A stretch of DNA of 64,000 nt from contig CM019067.1 in NCBI GenBank assembly GCA_009667805.1, forward strand, positions 63,346,637-63,410,636, in the 5' to 3' direction. A model generated the notes under the pieces. That model did not search any database. It had not been told where the DNA came from and was given only the letters and a program-made list of their open reading frames with translations. The position numbers and the translations under genes are program-made. Shown here one piece after another: positions 1-10,226 of the stretch. The first letter of the stretch is position 1; each line of letters opens with the position of its first letter. This stretch comes from Leptobrachium leishanense (lineage: Eukaryota > Chordata > Amphibia > Anura > Megophryidae).

Positions 1-289
1 TGGACCGAACTTGGCCTGTTCGGTCTGCTCGCGAACTCTGAACATTTCCGGGTGTTCGGCGCATGTTCGACCACAATGCACTTTTACACTGGCCTGAAGC
101 TCGTAATTGGCTACAGTGTTGCACCTGACCACAGGTCTGCAAGACAGGTTCAACAGTATGCCAATCACGGCTCAGTCCTGATTGGGCAAATTTTGCCCAA
201 TCATGGGCTCACAGAGCGAAGTCCCGCAGCACACTAAGGTTTCCACGCACCGCTTCAGCATGCATTTGAGAGATTTCATAGATTGTTGT

Positions 290-563
290 TGTGTGTTCTT
301 ACTGCCGGTCTGCCACGCTACTGGGGGTCTCATTTCTACAAAACATTTGGCAATTGAGGTGATCTGTGTCTTGTCACTGGCTGCCAGCAAGTATTTTGGG
401 GGTCACAAATTTCTACAAAATATTTGGGAATTGTTATCTGTGTGTTCTCACTGGCTGCCACCCATCAGGGGGTCTCACTGATTTATAGGAGGGAATTGTA
501 ATTTGTGTCTTGCCACTGGCTGCCAGCTATCAGGGTGTCTCACTGAGTTATACCAGAGTTCTG
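290..563 (+). repeat. Subterminal tandem repeats in hAT leader
   Basis: Roughly four diverged units of about 60-90 bp, each carrying a CACTGGCTGCCA-like core followed by a GGGTCTCA-like core. The same repeats occur inverted in copy 2 at about 16880-17120. Subterminal repeats are commonly transposase-binding regions in hAT elements; that role is inferred here. Confidence 0.6.
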
Positions 564-1049
564 TTAACCCCTTAGTGACCGGGCGGTTTTACACGAATCC
601 GTCCGTTCGTGACCGCTGCTGTTTTTACGTTTCTGCGCTCTTAGTGTTTACGTCAAATTTTCCTCTTACTCGTTTATGTAACCCACACATATTTTACACT
701 GTTTTTCTCGTCACTAAATGGACTTTATAAGATACCATTTTTTCATCATTTCATATAATTTACTATAAAAAATATTGTGAAATATGACACAAAAATTGAA
801 AAAACACCACTTTTTCGAACTTTGACCCCCAAAATTTCTTATGTATCAACAACCGTCAAAAAAAATTTATTCTTTAGTAGTTTCTAAATTTAGTACTGAG
901 TTTAGCAATACCCAATGTTTACATATTCCTCGCTTTTTTCCTTATTTTATGCAACAATAAGTGCAAGTAGCACTTTGCCATTTCCAAAGAGTTTATTTTC
1001 AAAACTAGTGATAGTGACATTGTAACACTGATATCTGTCACTAATTCCT

Positions 1050-2480
1050 GAATAACCCTCCACATATACATATTTTTTTAAAGTACACAAATCAAGGTAT
1101 TAAACTTGGGGTATTTTGACTCTTTCCATGCAAACCATTTTACCACAAATCTATGCCAAAGTTTGAGAAAAAAAAAAAAATTGGTGATTTTTTTTTTTTT
1201 TGAACGCAATTTAAGAATACATGTACTGTGAACTTTAAGGTTTACTGCCAAAAAGCACCCCAAAATATGTTCAGCAACATCTTCTGAGTAAATTGATACC
1301 ACCCAAGTATAGGTATGTCGGGTCATTTGGGGGCTAAAAGGCCTTATTTGGGGGGTGCGCATTTCAGTTTTCCAACTTGGAATTTTCACATTTCGTCATC
1401 ATGCACCCATGTCCTATTTGGGACATTTTTGAAGCCGGCCAAAGTAATTTACCCCCATCAAACCATATATTTTTAGAAAGGGCACACCCTAGGGTGCTTC
1501 AAAGAGTTGTATTTTAACACTTTCCATGCACTAGCTCTATGTCAAACTTTCAGGTAGTCACTTTTTGTGTTATTTTTTTACACACATTGTACTTTAGGCA
1601 TGAATTGTCAAATCCAGTTATGGGTTACTGCCAAAAAACACCCCAAAATATGTTCAGCGACATCTTCTGAGTAAATTGATACCACCCATATATAGATTTG
1701 TTCTGTTTTTTTGGGTGCTACGCCAATCTTTGACATGTGCTTGTCAATTTTCTAATTTGACATACAGTATCTTCTTTGCTTATCTTCTTTTTAGGGGCCT
1801 TTTTACATACCCCAGTTTTATGAACGTGCATATATTTGGTAAGCTAACACCCCAAAGTATTGTAAATGGAGTGTTTTTATGCTATGGATGCATCCGTTTG
1901 CTCCAAACAAATTGGATACAGTTTGGTGGTCATTTTTCATTTTCACACCCACATCAGTTTTGGACTGTGATTTAGGAGACACTGTTGTTTGTTACTGCAT
2001 GAAAACTCTCCAGGTTGTTTTCTGCAAGGTCTCCTGAGTACACCCATGCCCCCCATGCATAGGTTTGCCAGGATTTTGGGAAGGTTCAAATACAATTTTT
2101 ATGACTTTGTCATTGGAGTTGAAATTGAGATTATTTCTTCAGCTAGGCCTATCTTTGTTTTGGGTCTACCGCATACCCCAGTTTGAATTATTGCCAGAAA
2201 ATTGTTTATATTTGTTATGTTGACACCCCAAGGTATTGCATATGGAGTGCTTTGATGCCATGGATGCAACGGTTTTAGCCCAAAACATTTGAGAAGGTGT
2301 GTGGTGTAATTTTTCAATTTTCAGATTTTTACGCCCACAGTATTTGGACTGTGATTTAGGAGACACTGTTGTTTGTTACTGCATGAAAACTCTCCAGGTT
2401 GTTTTCTGCAAGATCTCCTGAGTACACCCATGCCCCCCATGCATAGGTGTGCAAAGATTTTGGCAAAATACAGCACCAAT
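1050..2480. repeat. Four degenerate ~380-bp tandem units in the piggyBac-like element
   Basis: A recognisable block (TACTGCC or TACTGCA, then a GAGTA...ACCACCCA or ACACCCATG block) recurs at about 1243, 1626, 1993 and 2377, spacings of 383, 367 and 384 bp. Units 1 and 2 resemble each other most, as do units 3 and 4. Unit 4 partly overlaps the end of the decayed transposase. No coding signal is seen in units 1-3. Confidence 0.7.
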
Positions 2481-2489
2481 TGTAGAACA

Positions 2490-3174
2490 TAAAAATGTAC
2501 GAATAAAATGTAAAAGTCTGGTGCCTGTCAAACTGGGGATGCTCTCTAGGGGGCACAGGCTGTTGTCACTGAAGTGCATGAAACGCAAAATGTTTCATAC
2601 CTTCTACGTGACATTGATTGGGGGTAAATGGGGGTAGAGCAGATGGGGCTACTGCTCCAGTAGGAGCGAATTGAGGGCTTCTTTATGATGCCCTCAGCAT
2701 AGTAAGTGCCCAGAATTTCAGAAATTCTGGCACATCTAGCGGGGTCCATTGCTGCCTTGCCAAGTAGGAGTCTGGCTTCGCAGCACAATGCTGATGGGCA
2801 TACAGATTTGATTGGGCCACGATGTGGCCCAACAAATCATCCCCCATAAACACCTGCAAAAACTGTGTGGCGGTAAATCCTGCAACATCAATATTGATGC
2901 CAGGATTTGCCGTGAAAGGAGGGATATCTGGCCTCTGGCGATGAGGCACTACCCACTCCTCAGCTGGAGCTGTGCGTCTCCTGCTGGCAGGTGGTGACCC
3001 AGGATCTGCATCAGAAACATCACTAGATACATCAGCCAGCGTAGATAATGTATCTAGCGACGTCTCTGAGCAGTTAGCGGGGTCGAAATGAGGGTCTGAG
3101 TCTGACGCAGATGCCTCAGATTCTGACGCCAGGATGGCATATGCCTCCTCGGCGCTGTACACCCTCTCAGACAT
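2490..3174 (-). pseudogene. piggyBac-type transposase, N-terminal remnant
   Basis: The ATG at 3174 opens an acidic, Ser-rich leader typical of piggyBac-derived proteins (SESEASASDSD), followed by the conserved start of the family domain: a GDDLL.HIV.QSNLYA.Q-type segment near residue 110-125 and DVPEFLKFWALTML near 150. A frameshift near 2683-2690 moves the frame; it continues with KPSIRSYWSSSP, MSRRRYETF and HFSDNSLCP, all family landmarks, then PREHPQFDR after another shift. The catalytic Asp-bearing middle and the Cys-rich C-terminus are absent. Family members run about 550-650 residues, so about 60 percent is missing. Non-functional. Confidence 0.85.
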
Positions 3175-3235
3175 ATATATATAATAGATTATAAAATTTT
3201 ATAATTATTATATATATATAAGCGGATTGTTGGTT
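3175..3235 (-). promoter_or_regulatory. AT-rich block upstream of the piggyBac transposase start
   Basis: Immediately upstream of the - strand ATG is a run of TATATA and ATAATTAT motifs with inverted symmetry. The position would suit a TATA-type promoter for the transposase. This is inferred from position and composition only. Confidence 0.3.
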
Positions 3236-3279
3236 CTTAGAAGAACCGTTGGGTTTCACAAGAAAATACAAATAAACAC

Positions 3280-3410
3280 CTAAATCTCTCTAAATCCCTC
3301 TAAACCTGCCTCAATTCTTCTAAATCTCCCTAAAATCTCTCTAAATCTGCCTCAATTTTTCTAATCTCACTAAATCTCACTAAAATCTCTAACCTGTCAA
3401 ATCTGATCTC
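3280..3410. repeat. Degenerate CTAAATC short tandem repeat
   Basis: About ten imperfect units of 10-14 bp of the type TCTCTCTAAATC or CTGCCTCAATT in a row, followed at 3400-3420 by a short CT-rich run. It sits in the transposase upstream region of the piggyBac-like element. Confidence 0.65.
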
Positions 3411-3605
3411 TCTCTCTCGCTCACCAAAACACAAGTGAGGAGAGGGAGGGAGAATCACAGAGGTCAGAGCCAATATTTACAAAATATTGACCTGACCTGA
3501 CAAATTAGAAATTTTATTTTGATTTTTTCTAACTTCTGATTGGATGTTGCTAGCCTGCCTCTCTGAGGCAGGCTAGGAACATCCCACTCAGCCCCAAGAT
3601 GACCC

Positions 3606-3851
3606 TGCCCTTAGAACCCTACCCCTAACCCTACCCCTAACCCTACCCCTACCCCTAACCCTACCCCTACCCCTAACCCTACCCCTACCCCTACCCCTAC
3701 CCCTAACCCTACCCCTAACCCTACCCCTACCCCTACCCCTACCCCTACCCCTACCCCTAACCCTAACCCTACCCCTACCCCTAACCCTACCCCTAACCCT
3801 ACCCCTAACCCTACCCCTAACCCTACCCCTAACCCTAACCCTACCCCTAAC
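3606..3851. repeat. Telomere-like tandem repeat inside the piggyBac-like element
   Basis: About 245 bp composed almost only of CCCTAA and CCCCTA hexamers in irregular alternation (CCCTAACCCTACCCCTA). CCCTAA is the vertebrate telomere C-strand unit; CCCCTA is a variant. The block lies well inside the transposon, so it is interstitial and was probably carried by or expanded within the element. Confidence 0.85.
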
Positions 3852-3930
3852 CGTCAGTTTATTTTATTTATTTTTATTTTTATTTTACTTTTTATTTTAC
3901 ATTTTTACACTTTTTTTTACACTTTTTTTA

Positions 3931-4426
3931 CTCTGCTGGGTGCCTTGATCCCCGAGGCACCCAGCAGAGCACCTGATCACTGATGTGATCGTTTTTGTAC
4001 TGAGTGCCACGATACCTCGTGGCACTCAGTACTTCCTGCCGCTACCGGAAGTGATCGCTCGGGGGAGCGATCACGGACGGACCGGCGGCAGGTAAGCATA
4101 TTGCAAGGATGCCTCGATGTCGAGGCATCCTTGTAATATACTCAGAGCAGCTGGAAGCGATCTGATCGCTTCCAGCGCTCTCTAGAAGTGCCGGGCACCT
4201 CTCGGTGAAACCGGATGTTGATCGCTCTCCGGGGAGCGATCACATGGTGCCCCGGCACTTCTAAACGCCATTGCACGGCTGCCTGGACTCCCAGGCAGCC
4301 TGCAATGGCGTTTGAGCTGCTGGAAGCGATCCGATCGCTTCCAGCGCTCAAAAAAACGGCAGGACGTACCATGTACGTCAGCGGGTCTAAGAGAGACCCG
4401 CTGCAATGACGTACATGGTACGTCCT
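3931..4426. repeat. Run of about ten consecutive inverted repeats (hairpin array)
   Basis: Perfect or near-perfect palindromes follow one another: 3931-3969 (arms 15), 3974-3989, 3997-4032 (arms 16, loop 4), 4051-4074 inside a wider 4035-4092 pair, 4104-4133 (arms 14, loop 2), 4150-4176 (arms 13, loop 1), 4184-4262 enclosing 4220-4241, 4263-4313 with an inner stem, 4319-4345 (arms 13, loop 1) and 4361-4426 (outer arms about 20). 4150-4176 and 4319-4345 are almost the same hairpin. No protein is evident; frames here are open by chance. Confidence 0.9.
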
Positions 4427-4479
4427 CGGTCCTTAAGGGGTTAATCTTTATATCAGAGTTGAATCAATCTATTACTCAC

Positions 4480-7400
4480 CATGTCTAAGAACAAAAAGGA
4501 CAGGCAGACGCTCCCAGACACAGAAAAGAGGACAAGCAGCCCCTGTGTCGGGAGGCTGTGCCTCTGGACGTGGTGCATCCTCTGCAGGGGCACGCTTGTC
4601 CTTTCTAACTGGTGCTGGCAGTCTTCTTAAGCAGCAGCAACATACAGAGGACTTGGTGGATTGGCTAACCAGGCCATCCTCATCCTCCGAGTCCTCTGCC
4701 AGCCAGGCTTCTAGTGCTTTACAGTCCACCTCAGCTGCCAAAGCATCTAATGCAGCCTCCATGTCCACAGCTACTCCTGCCGTAGCCTCACTATCTCACA
4801 CGGAGGAATCAGCTGAATTGTTTGACTACAATGAGAGTGACCTGCTGCTTGAATGCGCAGCAAGTACAGTGCCCTGATTCAATCTGAGGTTGAGGAAGGG
4901 AGTATAATCAACCTAGAGAAAGGGGGTGCCAGTGATGACACACAAATAACTGGCACTCATGTTGCCACAGCAGCTGCAGCATACTGCCAAGTTGGCTCCA
5001 GTGATGAGGAGATAGTGGGTGAAGATGACATTGAGGTCACTGGCTCCACCTGGGTGCCAGATTGAACAGAGGAATGGGGGGAGGAGGAGGCACAGCAAAC
5101 ACGAGGCACAACATCCTCTATGACCAACCGTAGCACTAGCCAGTCCAAGGCATCAGATGTTAGAGCTGCTCCGGTGCAGAGCGCTGTTGTCTCCAAGCAC
5201 ACATGCAGGAACTCTGTCTGAGAGTTCTTTAAGAAATGTGCAGCAGAGCGCACCGTTGCTATTTGTAATCTGTCAGATGAGGCTGAAGCGTGGGAAAGAT
5301 ACCAGACACTTGGGTCCCACGTGCTTGAGGCGACATATGAACACCTGCCACACATCCCGTTGGCACAAAACTTTGCGTAGTTCCTCCTCATCTGTCTCTA
5401 CCCCCACTGTATGTCCTACCATGTCATTGCCTGCTACAACCTCCACTGACAGAGATGATGCTACAGTAATGGATGTACCAGCTCCTTCCTCACAATGTGA
5501 CAGCATCCCATCAGCTGAAGATTTACGCAGTCAGATTACATTGCCGCAGCTGTTGCAGCGTAAGAAAAAATAGTCCCAAGCACAGCATCTAAATGCCAGC
5601 TTAGCAAAATTACTAGCATTGCAGCTGCTGCCTTTCCAGCTGGTGGACTCTGCTCCCTTCCATGAATTTGCTGAATGTGCTGTACCACAGTGGCAGGTTC
5701 CAAAACACCATTACTTTTTCCCAAGGCTATACCAGCACGTGGAAGACCATGTTATCCAGTCATTGGGAAAGGCAGTCAGCAACAAGGTGCATGTGACTTT
5801 AGACATGTGGTCCAGCAAGCATGGACAGGGTCGTTACATTTCCTTCACGGCACACTGGGTAACTCTGATTGCAGCTGGGAGGGATCCAAGATGGGGCTCT
5901 GTGCTGGAGCTTGTTCATCCACCACGCGTCCATAAAGCTGCTTGTATGAGGTCTGTCTGCTCCACCACCACCTCCTCCTCCTTCTGTCTCTGGCGAAGTG
6001 GCAGTTAAACCGATGCGTGGCAGGGACTACGCAATGGCTCAAGCAAAAAGATGCCATACTGTGCTTGAGCTGGTTTGTTTAGGGGACAGGAGCCACACCG
6101 GGCCAGAAATTCTGTCAGCTCTGCAGGGGCAGGTGCAGAGATGGTTAACACCATGCCAGCTTGAGCTGGGAAAGATCATCTGCGATAATGCCAGCAACCT
6201 TCTCTCCGCCCTACGCAAGGGTAAATTGACGCATGTACCATGCCAAGCACACATCCTAAATCTAGTGGTACAGCATTTCCTAACCAAGTACCCAGGGCTG
6301 CCAGAGCTTCTCAGCCAGGCCAGAGAAGTCTGCAGCCACTTCAGAAGGTCATTCCCAGCAAGCGTTCACCTGGCAGAAATTCAAAGAGAATTCCACCTTC
6401 CCACAAACCGTCTGATCTGTGACATGCCCACCAGGTGGAATTCGACATTAGCACTACTGCAGCGTCTGCACAAGCAGCAGAGGGCCATCGAGTACCTGTG
6501 AGTATGGCACAAGGACAGGTTCAGGTCAACTTGTTTTTTCTTTCCCCCCCCCCCGCAGTGGCTGATCAAGGATGCATGCACTGTACTCTCACCATTTGAG
6601 GAGGCAACGAGGATGATGAGCAGGGACACAATTCCTTTAGTGTTCCTGCTGGAGCACACTCTGCGGGGAATTATAGATGTGGCTCTGGAGGAAGAGGGGG
6701 GGCCTTCCCTTGCTCTGAAGGCCCCAGTCTTTCCGCAGACAGCATTCCACCAGGTCCTACTCAGATCAGACGTGAGGAGGAATATTTAAGTAGTGGGGGC
6801 ATTGAAGGTGGGGATTCCTCAAGGGAGGGTTTTGTGTGCCCAGAAACACAAGGGCTAGTGCATGGCTGGGAGGAGGAAGTGTACAATGGGGTCATCCTCA
6901 TTGACCAGGAAGACTCGGAAGTTAATGCACCTCCAACCTACGCTGCATGGGCTCCCTAATGATGCAAAGCCTGCTAAAGGACCCCAGGATTCGTGCTATC
7001 AAGGAAAGGGATCATTACTGGTTGGCAACCCTTCTTGATCCACGATACAAGGGGAAAGTTGCAGAGCTCATCCTGCCAGCTCAGAGGGAGCACAGGATGA
7101 AAAAACTTGGATGCTCTAAAGCGACACTTATGTAACACCTTTCCAGGCACTAGTAGGTTACCAAGTGATGACACACGTGCTTCTGAGGCTGCGGGTGATC
7201 AGAGGAATAGTGGTGAAGGCCAGGGCTGCTTGAATGATGAATTTTTAAAAAATTTTTAGTCCACGACGCCCAGGGACGTCAAATGTAGGCACCCATTGCC
7301 AGCGTCTTCACCATATGGTGCAGGACTACCTAGGGGCAAGGGCAGACCTGGATACCTTTCCAGCAGATGATCCACTGGCTTACTGGGTGTTGAGATTGGA

Positions 7401-7614
7401 TCACTGGCCAGAATTTAGCCAATATGCTATGCAGCTACTAGGTTGCCCTTCATCCAGCGTGCTTTCTGAAAGGACGTTCATTGCCGCCGGAGGTTTTGTC
7501 ACAGACAAAAGAGAGCGTCTGTCCACCGACTCTGTAGACCGGCTGACATTTATAAAAATGAATCAGTCCTGGATCAGCAGCTATCAATCCCCTGATGCTG
7601 AAGTAATGGAATAG
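4480..7614 (+). pseudogene. hAT transposase with BED zinc finger (copy 1), decayed
   Basis: hAT transposases cut and paste their element through an RNase H-like DDE domain. Domain order is preserved across several frames: start MSKNKKDRQ at 4480; Ser/Ala-rich acidic leader (4545-5065); BED-type finger with ICQM...RRHMNTC (about 5260-5360); first catalytic block TLDMWSS with Asp at 5802; second block ICDNASN with Asp at 6184; the CxxH motif (C at 6241, H at 6250); TRWNST (about 6430); LLDPRYKGK (about 7032-7060); and a well-kept hATC dimerisation domain with YWVLR, SSVLSERTF and LTFIKMN (7315-7614). At least five frame changes plus stops break it. A probable short intron lies at 6498-6558. Confidence 0.9.
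6498..6558 (+). other. Probable short intron in hAT transposase
   Basis: After ...QQRAIEYL the sequence reads GTGAGTATGG, then a pyrimidine tract of T and C ending in CAG at 6556-6558, after which coding resumes as WLIKDACTVLSPFEEAT. Copy 2 has the same non-coding spacer with its own pyrimidine tract and CACAG (about 15237-15297, - strand). The joined frame is off in this copy, so one base has probably been lost at the donor. Confidence 0.6.
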
Positions 7615-7639
7615 ATAGGGGATGTCTTCTGCATGCACT

Positions 7640-8050
7640 GAACTCTTCCACAATACCACAAAGGGGTTACGGTGTGAATGCATTTGCTGCCATGAAAGGC
7701 GCAATATTTGGCTGCAATGACGCCTGTGCCACATCTATATCCTTTTAATTTTTTGAACCGCAGGGTCCAACCCTGCACTCTTCCACAATACTACAGAGGG
7801 GTTACTGTATGATAGTACTTGCTGGCAGTCTGGCACCAAAAGCACAATATCTGGGTGCACTAACGCCTTGACCAGAATTATATCTTTTTAATATAGGACT
7901 GCAAGGTCCACCCCTGCATTCTTCCACAATACTACAGAGGGGATACTGTATGATAGTACTTGCAGGCCTGGCACCAAAAGCACAATATTTGGGTGCACTG
8001 CCACTGACGCCTGGATCAGATTCATATCCTCAGAGGGGTTATGGTGTGAC
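7640..8050 (+). repeat. 3' tandem repeats of hAT copy 1 (~138-bp units)
   Basis: Three diverged units start at TTCCACAATA-type cores near 7646, 7781 and 7922. Each contains GGGGTTAC, a GGCACCAAAAGCACAATAT-like or related block, and GACGCCT. The same units lie inverted in copy 2 (about 14160-14470). Confidence 0.75.
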
Positions 8051-8289
8051 GGCACTGTTGCCGACGCTAAAGGCCCAATTTTAAAGCACCTAAGTTTCAC
8101 AATAATTTAGCCAAAAAAACACAACTTTTTCTGCGTGTCCTAAAATGTCTCCTTTTCATACAGACTGCCGCCCCAAGCAGTTGTTTATGGATAGATTAAA
8201 GGAAAAACATTTACCGTCATTTGAAATGTCATTTTTTGGTTTTTACATATTTCTATACATCCTAGAAATCCGTCACTTCACGGGCAGGT

Positions 8290-8600
8290 TGTGGGGACCT
8301 CCTAGGCACAATATTTGAAGGAATTTTTCATTTTTATTTTTAACCCCTATTTCATGGAAAACTCACTGTCCCTTTTAAAAACGTTTTTTTTTTTTAAAAC
8401 TTTTTGTCCTTGTTTCCTGTCCCCCAGGGCACTATTCGGACCCCCATACACCTTTTTATGGCAAATATCTAGCATATATGCCCTCTTGGAGGGCACTCTA
8501 AAAACCGAATTTTCAGCCCCATTGACTTGTATTGAGTTCGGATTTGGAAAGTTCGGGTTCGGGTGCGAACCCGAACTCCGGCGTGTTCGGCTCATCCCTA
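8290..8600 (+). repeat. hAT right-terminal module, copy A
   Basis: Contains GGCACTCTAAAA next to the short hairpin GCCCTC/GAGGGC, a G/C-rich GTTCGGGTTCGG tract and the terminus CTCATCCCTA. The same module appears near 9021-9220, 13852-14090, 29400-29730 and 60013-60310, which ties these elements into one family. Confidence 0.85.
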
Positions 8601-8789
8601 GTAAACAGCATCTCCAAAGACTTTAGCGTGTCTAGTAAGTTTACATCAGGTGTGGAATATAACCCAAACTTTCTTGTTTACATTTAAGTTGCCCACATAA
8701 TTACATATCCCGATTTAAAGATACAAGTTGATGTGTGCAACTGTTACTGAACAAGAGCAGATTGGAATAAGGCTGTAAGAAGTCCTCTA
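8601..8789. other. No feature recognised
   Basis: AT-rich spacer between the hAT terminus and the LINE tail. Nothing seen. Confidence 0.5.
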
Positions 8790-9222
8790 ATTTATTTATA
8801 AAGGATTTTACCAGGAAGGATACATTGAGATTTCTCTCGTTTTCAAGTATGTCCTGGGTTTAAGAACATTGAAATTTTTACAGTAGGTACAGGAATGCAA
8901 GATCTAAAATAAATAAAAAAAACAGCACCAATATACAGATTAACAGAAAATAAATATATTCACTGTTACATGTTTACAGGTGCATTCTGTATTGAGGTAT
9001 GTTAATAGGGAGGTCTTAAGTAGGGAATGAGCCGAACACCCCCGAGTTCGGTTCGTATTCGAACACGAACTCAATACAAGTCAATGGGACTCAAAGTTCG
9101 ATTTTTAGAGTGCCATCCAAGAGGGCATATATGCTAGATATTTGCCATAAAAGGTGTATGGGGGTCCGGGTAGTGCCCTGGGGGAGAGGAAACAAGGACA
9201 AAAAGTAAAAAAAAATAAAAAA

Positions 9223-10226
9223 TTAACCCCTTCACTGCTGACACGTCATCAGCTTTAGCGTGATGACGTCAGATAGCCGGGGAACCCCTAGCTGCCCGTA
9301 ATCCCCTGGTGGAGATAGGGGGTTCATTTGAGGGTTCAGAGATGCTGTGTATAGAGATGCTGATGGGGTTGTGTATAGAGATGCTGTGAGGCTGTCTATA
9401 CACAACCCCATCAGCATCTCTATACACAACCCCATCAGCATCTCTATACACAACCCCATCAGCATCTCTATAGAGATGCTGTGTATAGAGATGCCTTGCG
9501 GTGCCGAAGTGCGGCCTAGCTCCGGTGGGGGTCACCATCTTGGATGGCGTCTCCACCCCCGGGTCCCCCTCACTGCCTGACGTCCTCATGCATAGCGTGA
9601 GGATGTCAGATAGCCGGGGAACCCCTAGCTGCCTGGAATCCCCTGGGGGAGATAGGGGTTCATTTGAACCCCGATATCTCCAGAACCGTGGCAGCTAGGG
9701 GGTCATGTAGGGTGTCAATCGAAAGGCCTGAGCATGATACCCAACATGACCAGGTATAAAGTAAAAAAAATTAAAATAAAAACATGTATTTTTTTTTAAT
9801 GCAGCAATATTGTTCACATTTCAATTATAATGTGAACGATGATGCACTAATGATTTTTTTCTATGGGGTACGTTTGCTATAAATCACGTAATTCCCCCCA
9901 CAAAATGTAACAAGTCCCCCATTTCTAATTTTTGTACAAGCGCCCCCCCATAGAAAACCTAACTGCAAACGTTCATGTGCTAAAATGTGAAAAAAAAAAA
10001 CACTTTACACACTGCAGATGATTAAAAATTCAATTTTTATTGCATTTTTTTTGTCATAATATACAGGCAGGACATGGTGTATACATATAAAAATGATATA
10101 TTATGAATCTGCGGAGTCTGACGGAAAGAACGATATCTAATATGTCTGGGTCATTTAATAAAATGTGGCTTCAAGTTGCGTTTAAACATGATGAGCGAAA
10201 GCGGTAAAAATGAGCTAAGGGGTTAA
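9223..10226. mobile_element. TTAA-flanked (piggyBac-like) non-autonomous element
   Basis: TTAA at both edges, with CCCCTTCACTGCTGA on the left and, inverted, CCCCTTAGCTCATTT on the right. The interior has GC-rich inverted repeats in its first half and AT-rich sequence in its second half similar to 20640-21100 and 27080-27520. No coding sequence. Confidence 0.7.
9338..9495. repeat. 24-bp tandem repeat with inverted symmetry
   Basis: Units of TCTCTATACACAACCCCATC plus AGCA repeat in tandem on one side and as the reverse complement on the other, so the block can fold on itself. Frames through it stay open because 24 is a multiple of 3; it is not coding. Confidence 0.8.

Larger units (their letters stand above)
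564..4444 (-). mobile_element. piggyBac-like transposon inserted in hAT copy 1
   Basis: TTAA occurs at both edges (564-567 and 4441-4444) with terminal inverted repeats CCCCTTAGTGACCG on the left and, read inverted, CCCCTTAAGGACCG on the right. The hAT sequence on either side joins up when compared with copy 2 near 16935. A decayed N-terminal transposase lies on the - strand (about 2490-3174). The rest is non-coding: ~380-bp tandem units (1050-2480), a CTAAATC-type repeat (3280-3410), a telomere-like array (3606-3851) and a run of inverted repeats (3931-4426). Confidence 0.88.
1..8600 (+). mobile_element. hAT transposon, near full-length copy (copy 1), disrupted
   Basis: The right terminus at 8591-8600 reads CTCATCCCTA, the inverse of the TAGGGATGAG terminus seen in other copies here. 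The left end matches the other-end module (compare 26649-26760), so the true left tip probably lies a few tens of bases before position 1. Removing the piggyBac-like insertion at 564-4444 leaves about 4.7 kb, a normal size for an autonomous hAT. The body holds a 5' tandem-repeat leader (about 290-560), a decayed transposase on the + strand (4480-7614) and a 3' tandem-repeat tail (7640-8050). The left target duplication is outside the window; the right flank is GTAAACAG. Confidence 0.85.

Noticed and set aside
4142..4409. Open frames of 64-76 residues on both strands
   Set aside because: They lie in the hairpin array; open by GC-rich composition and mirrored between strands.
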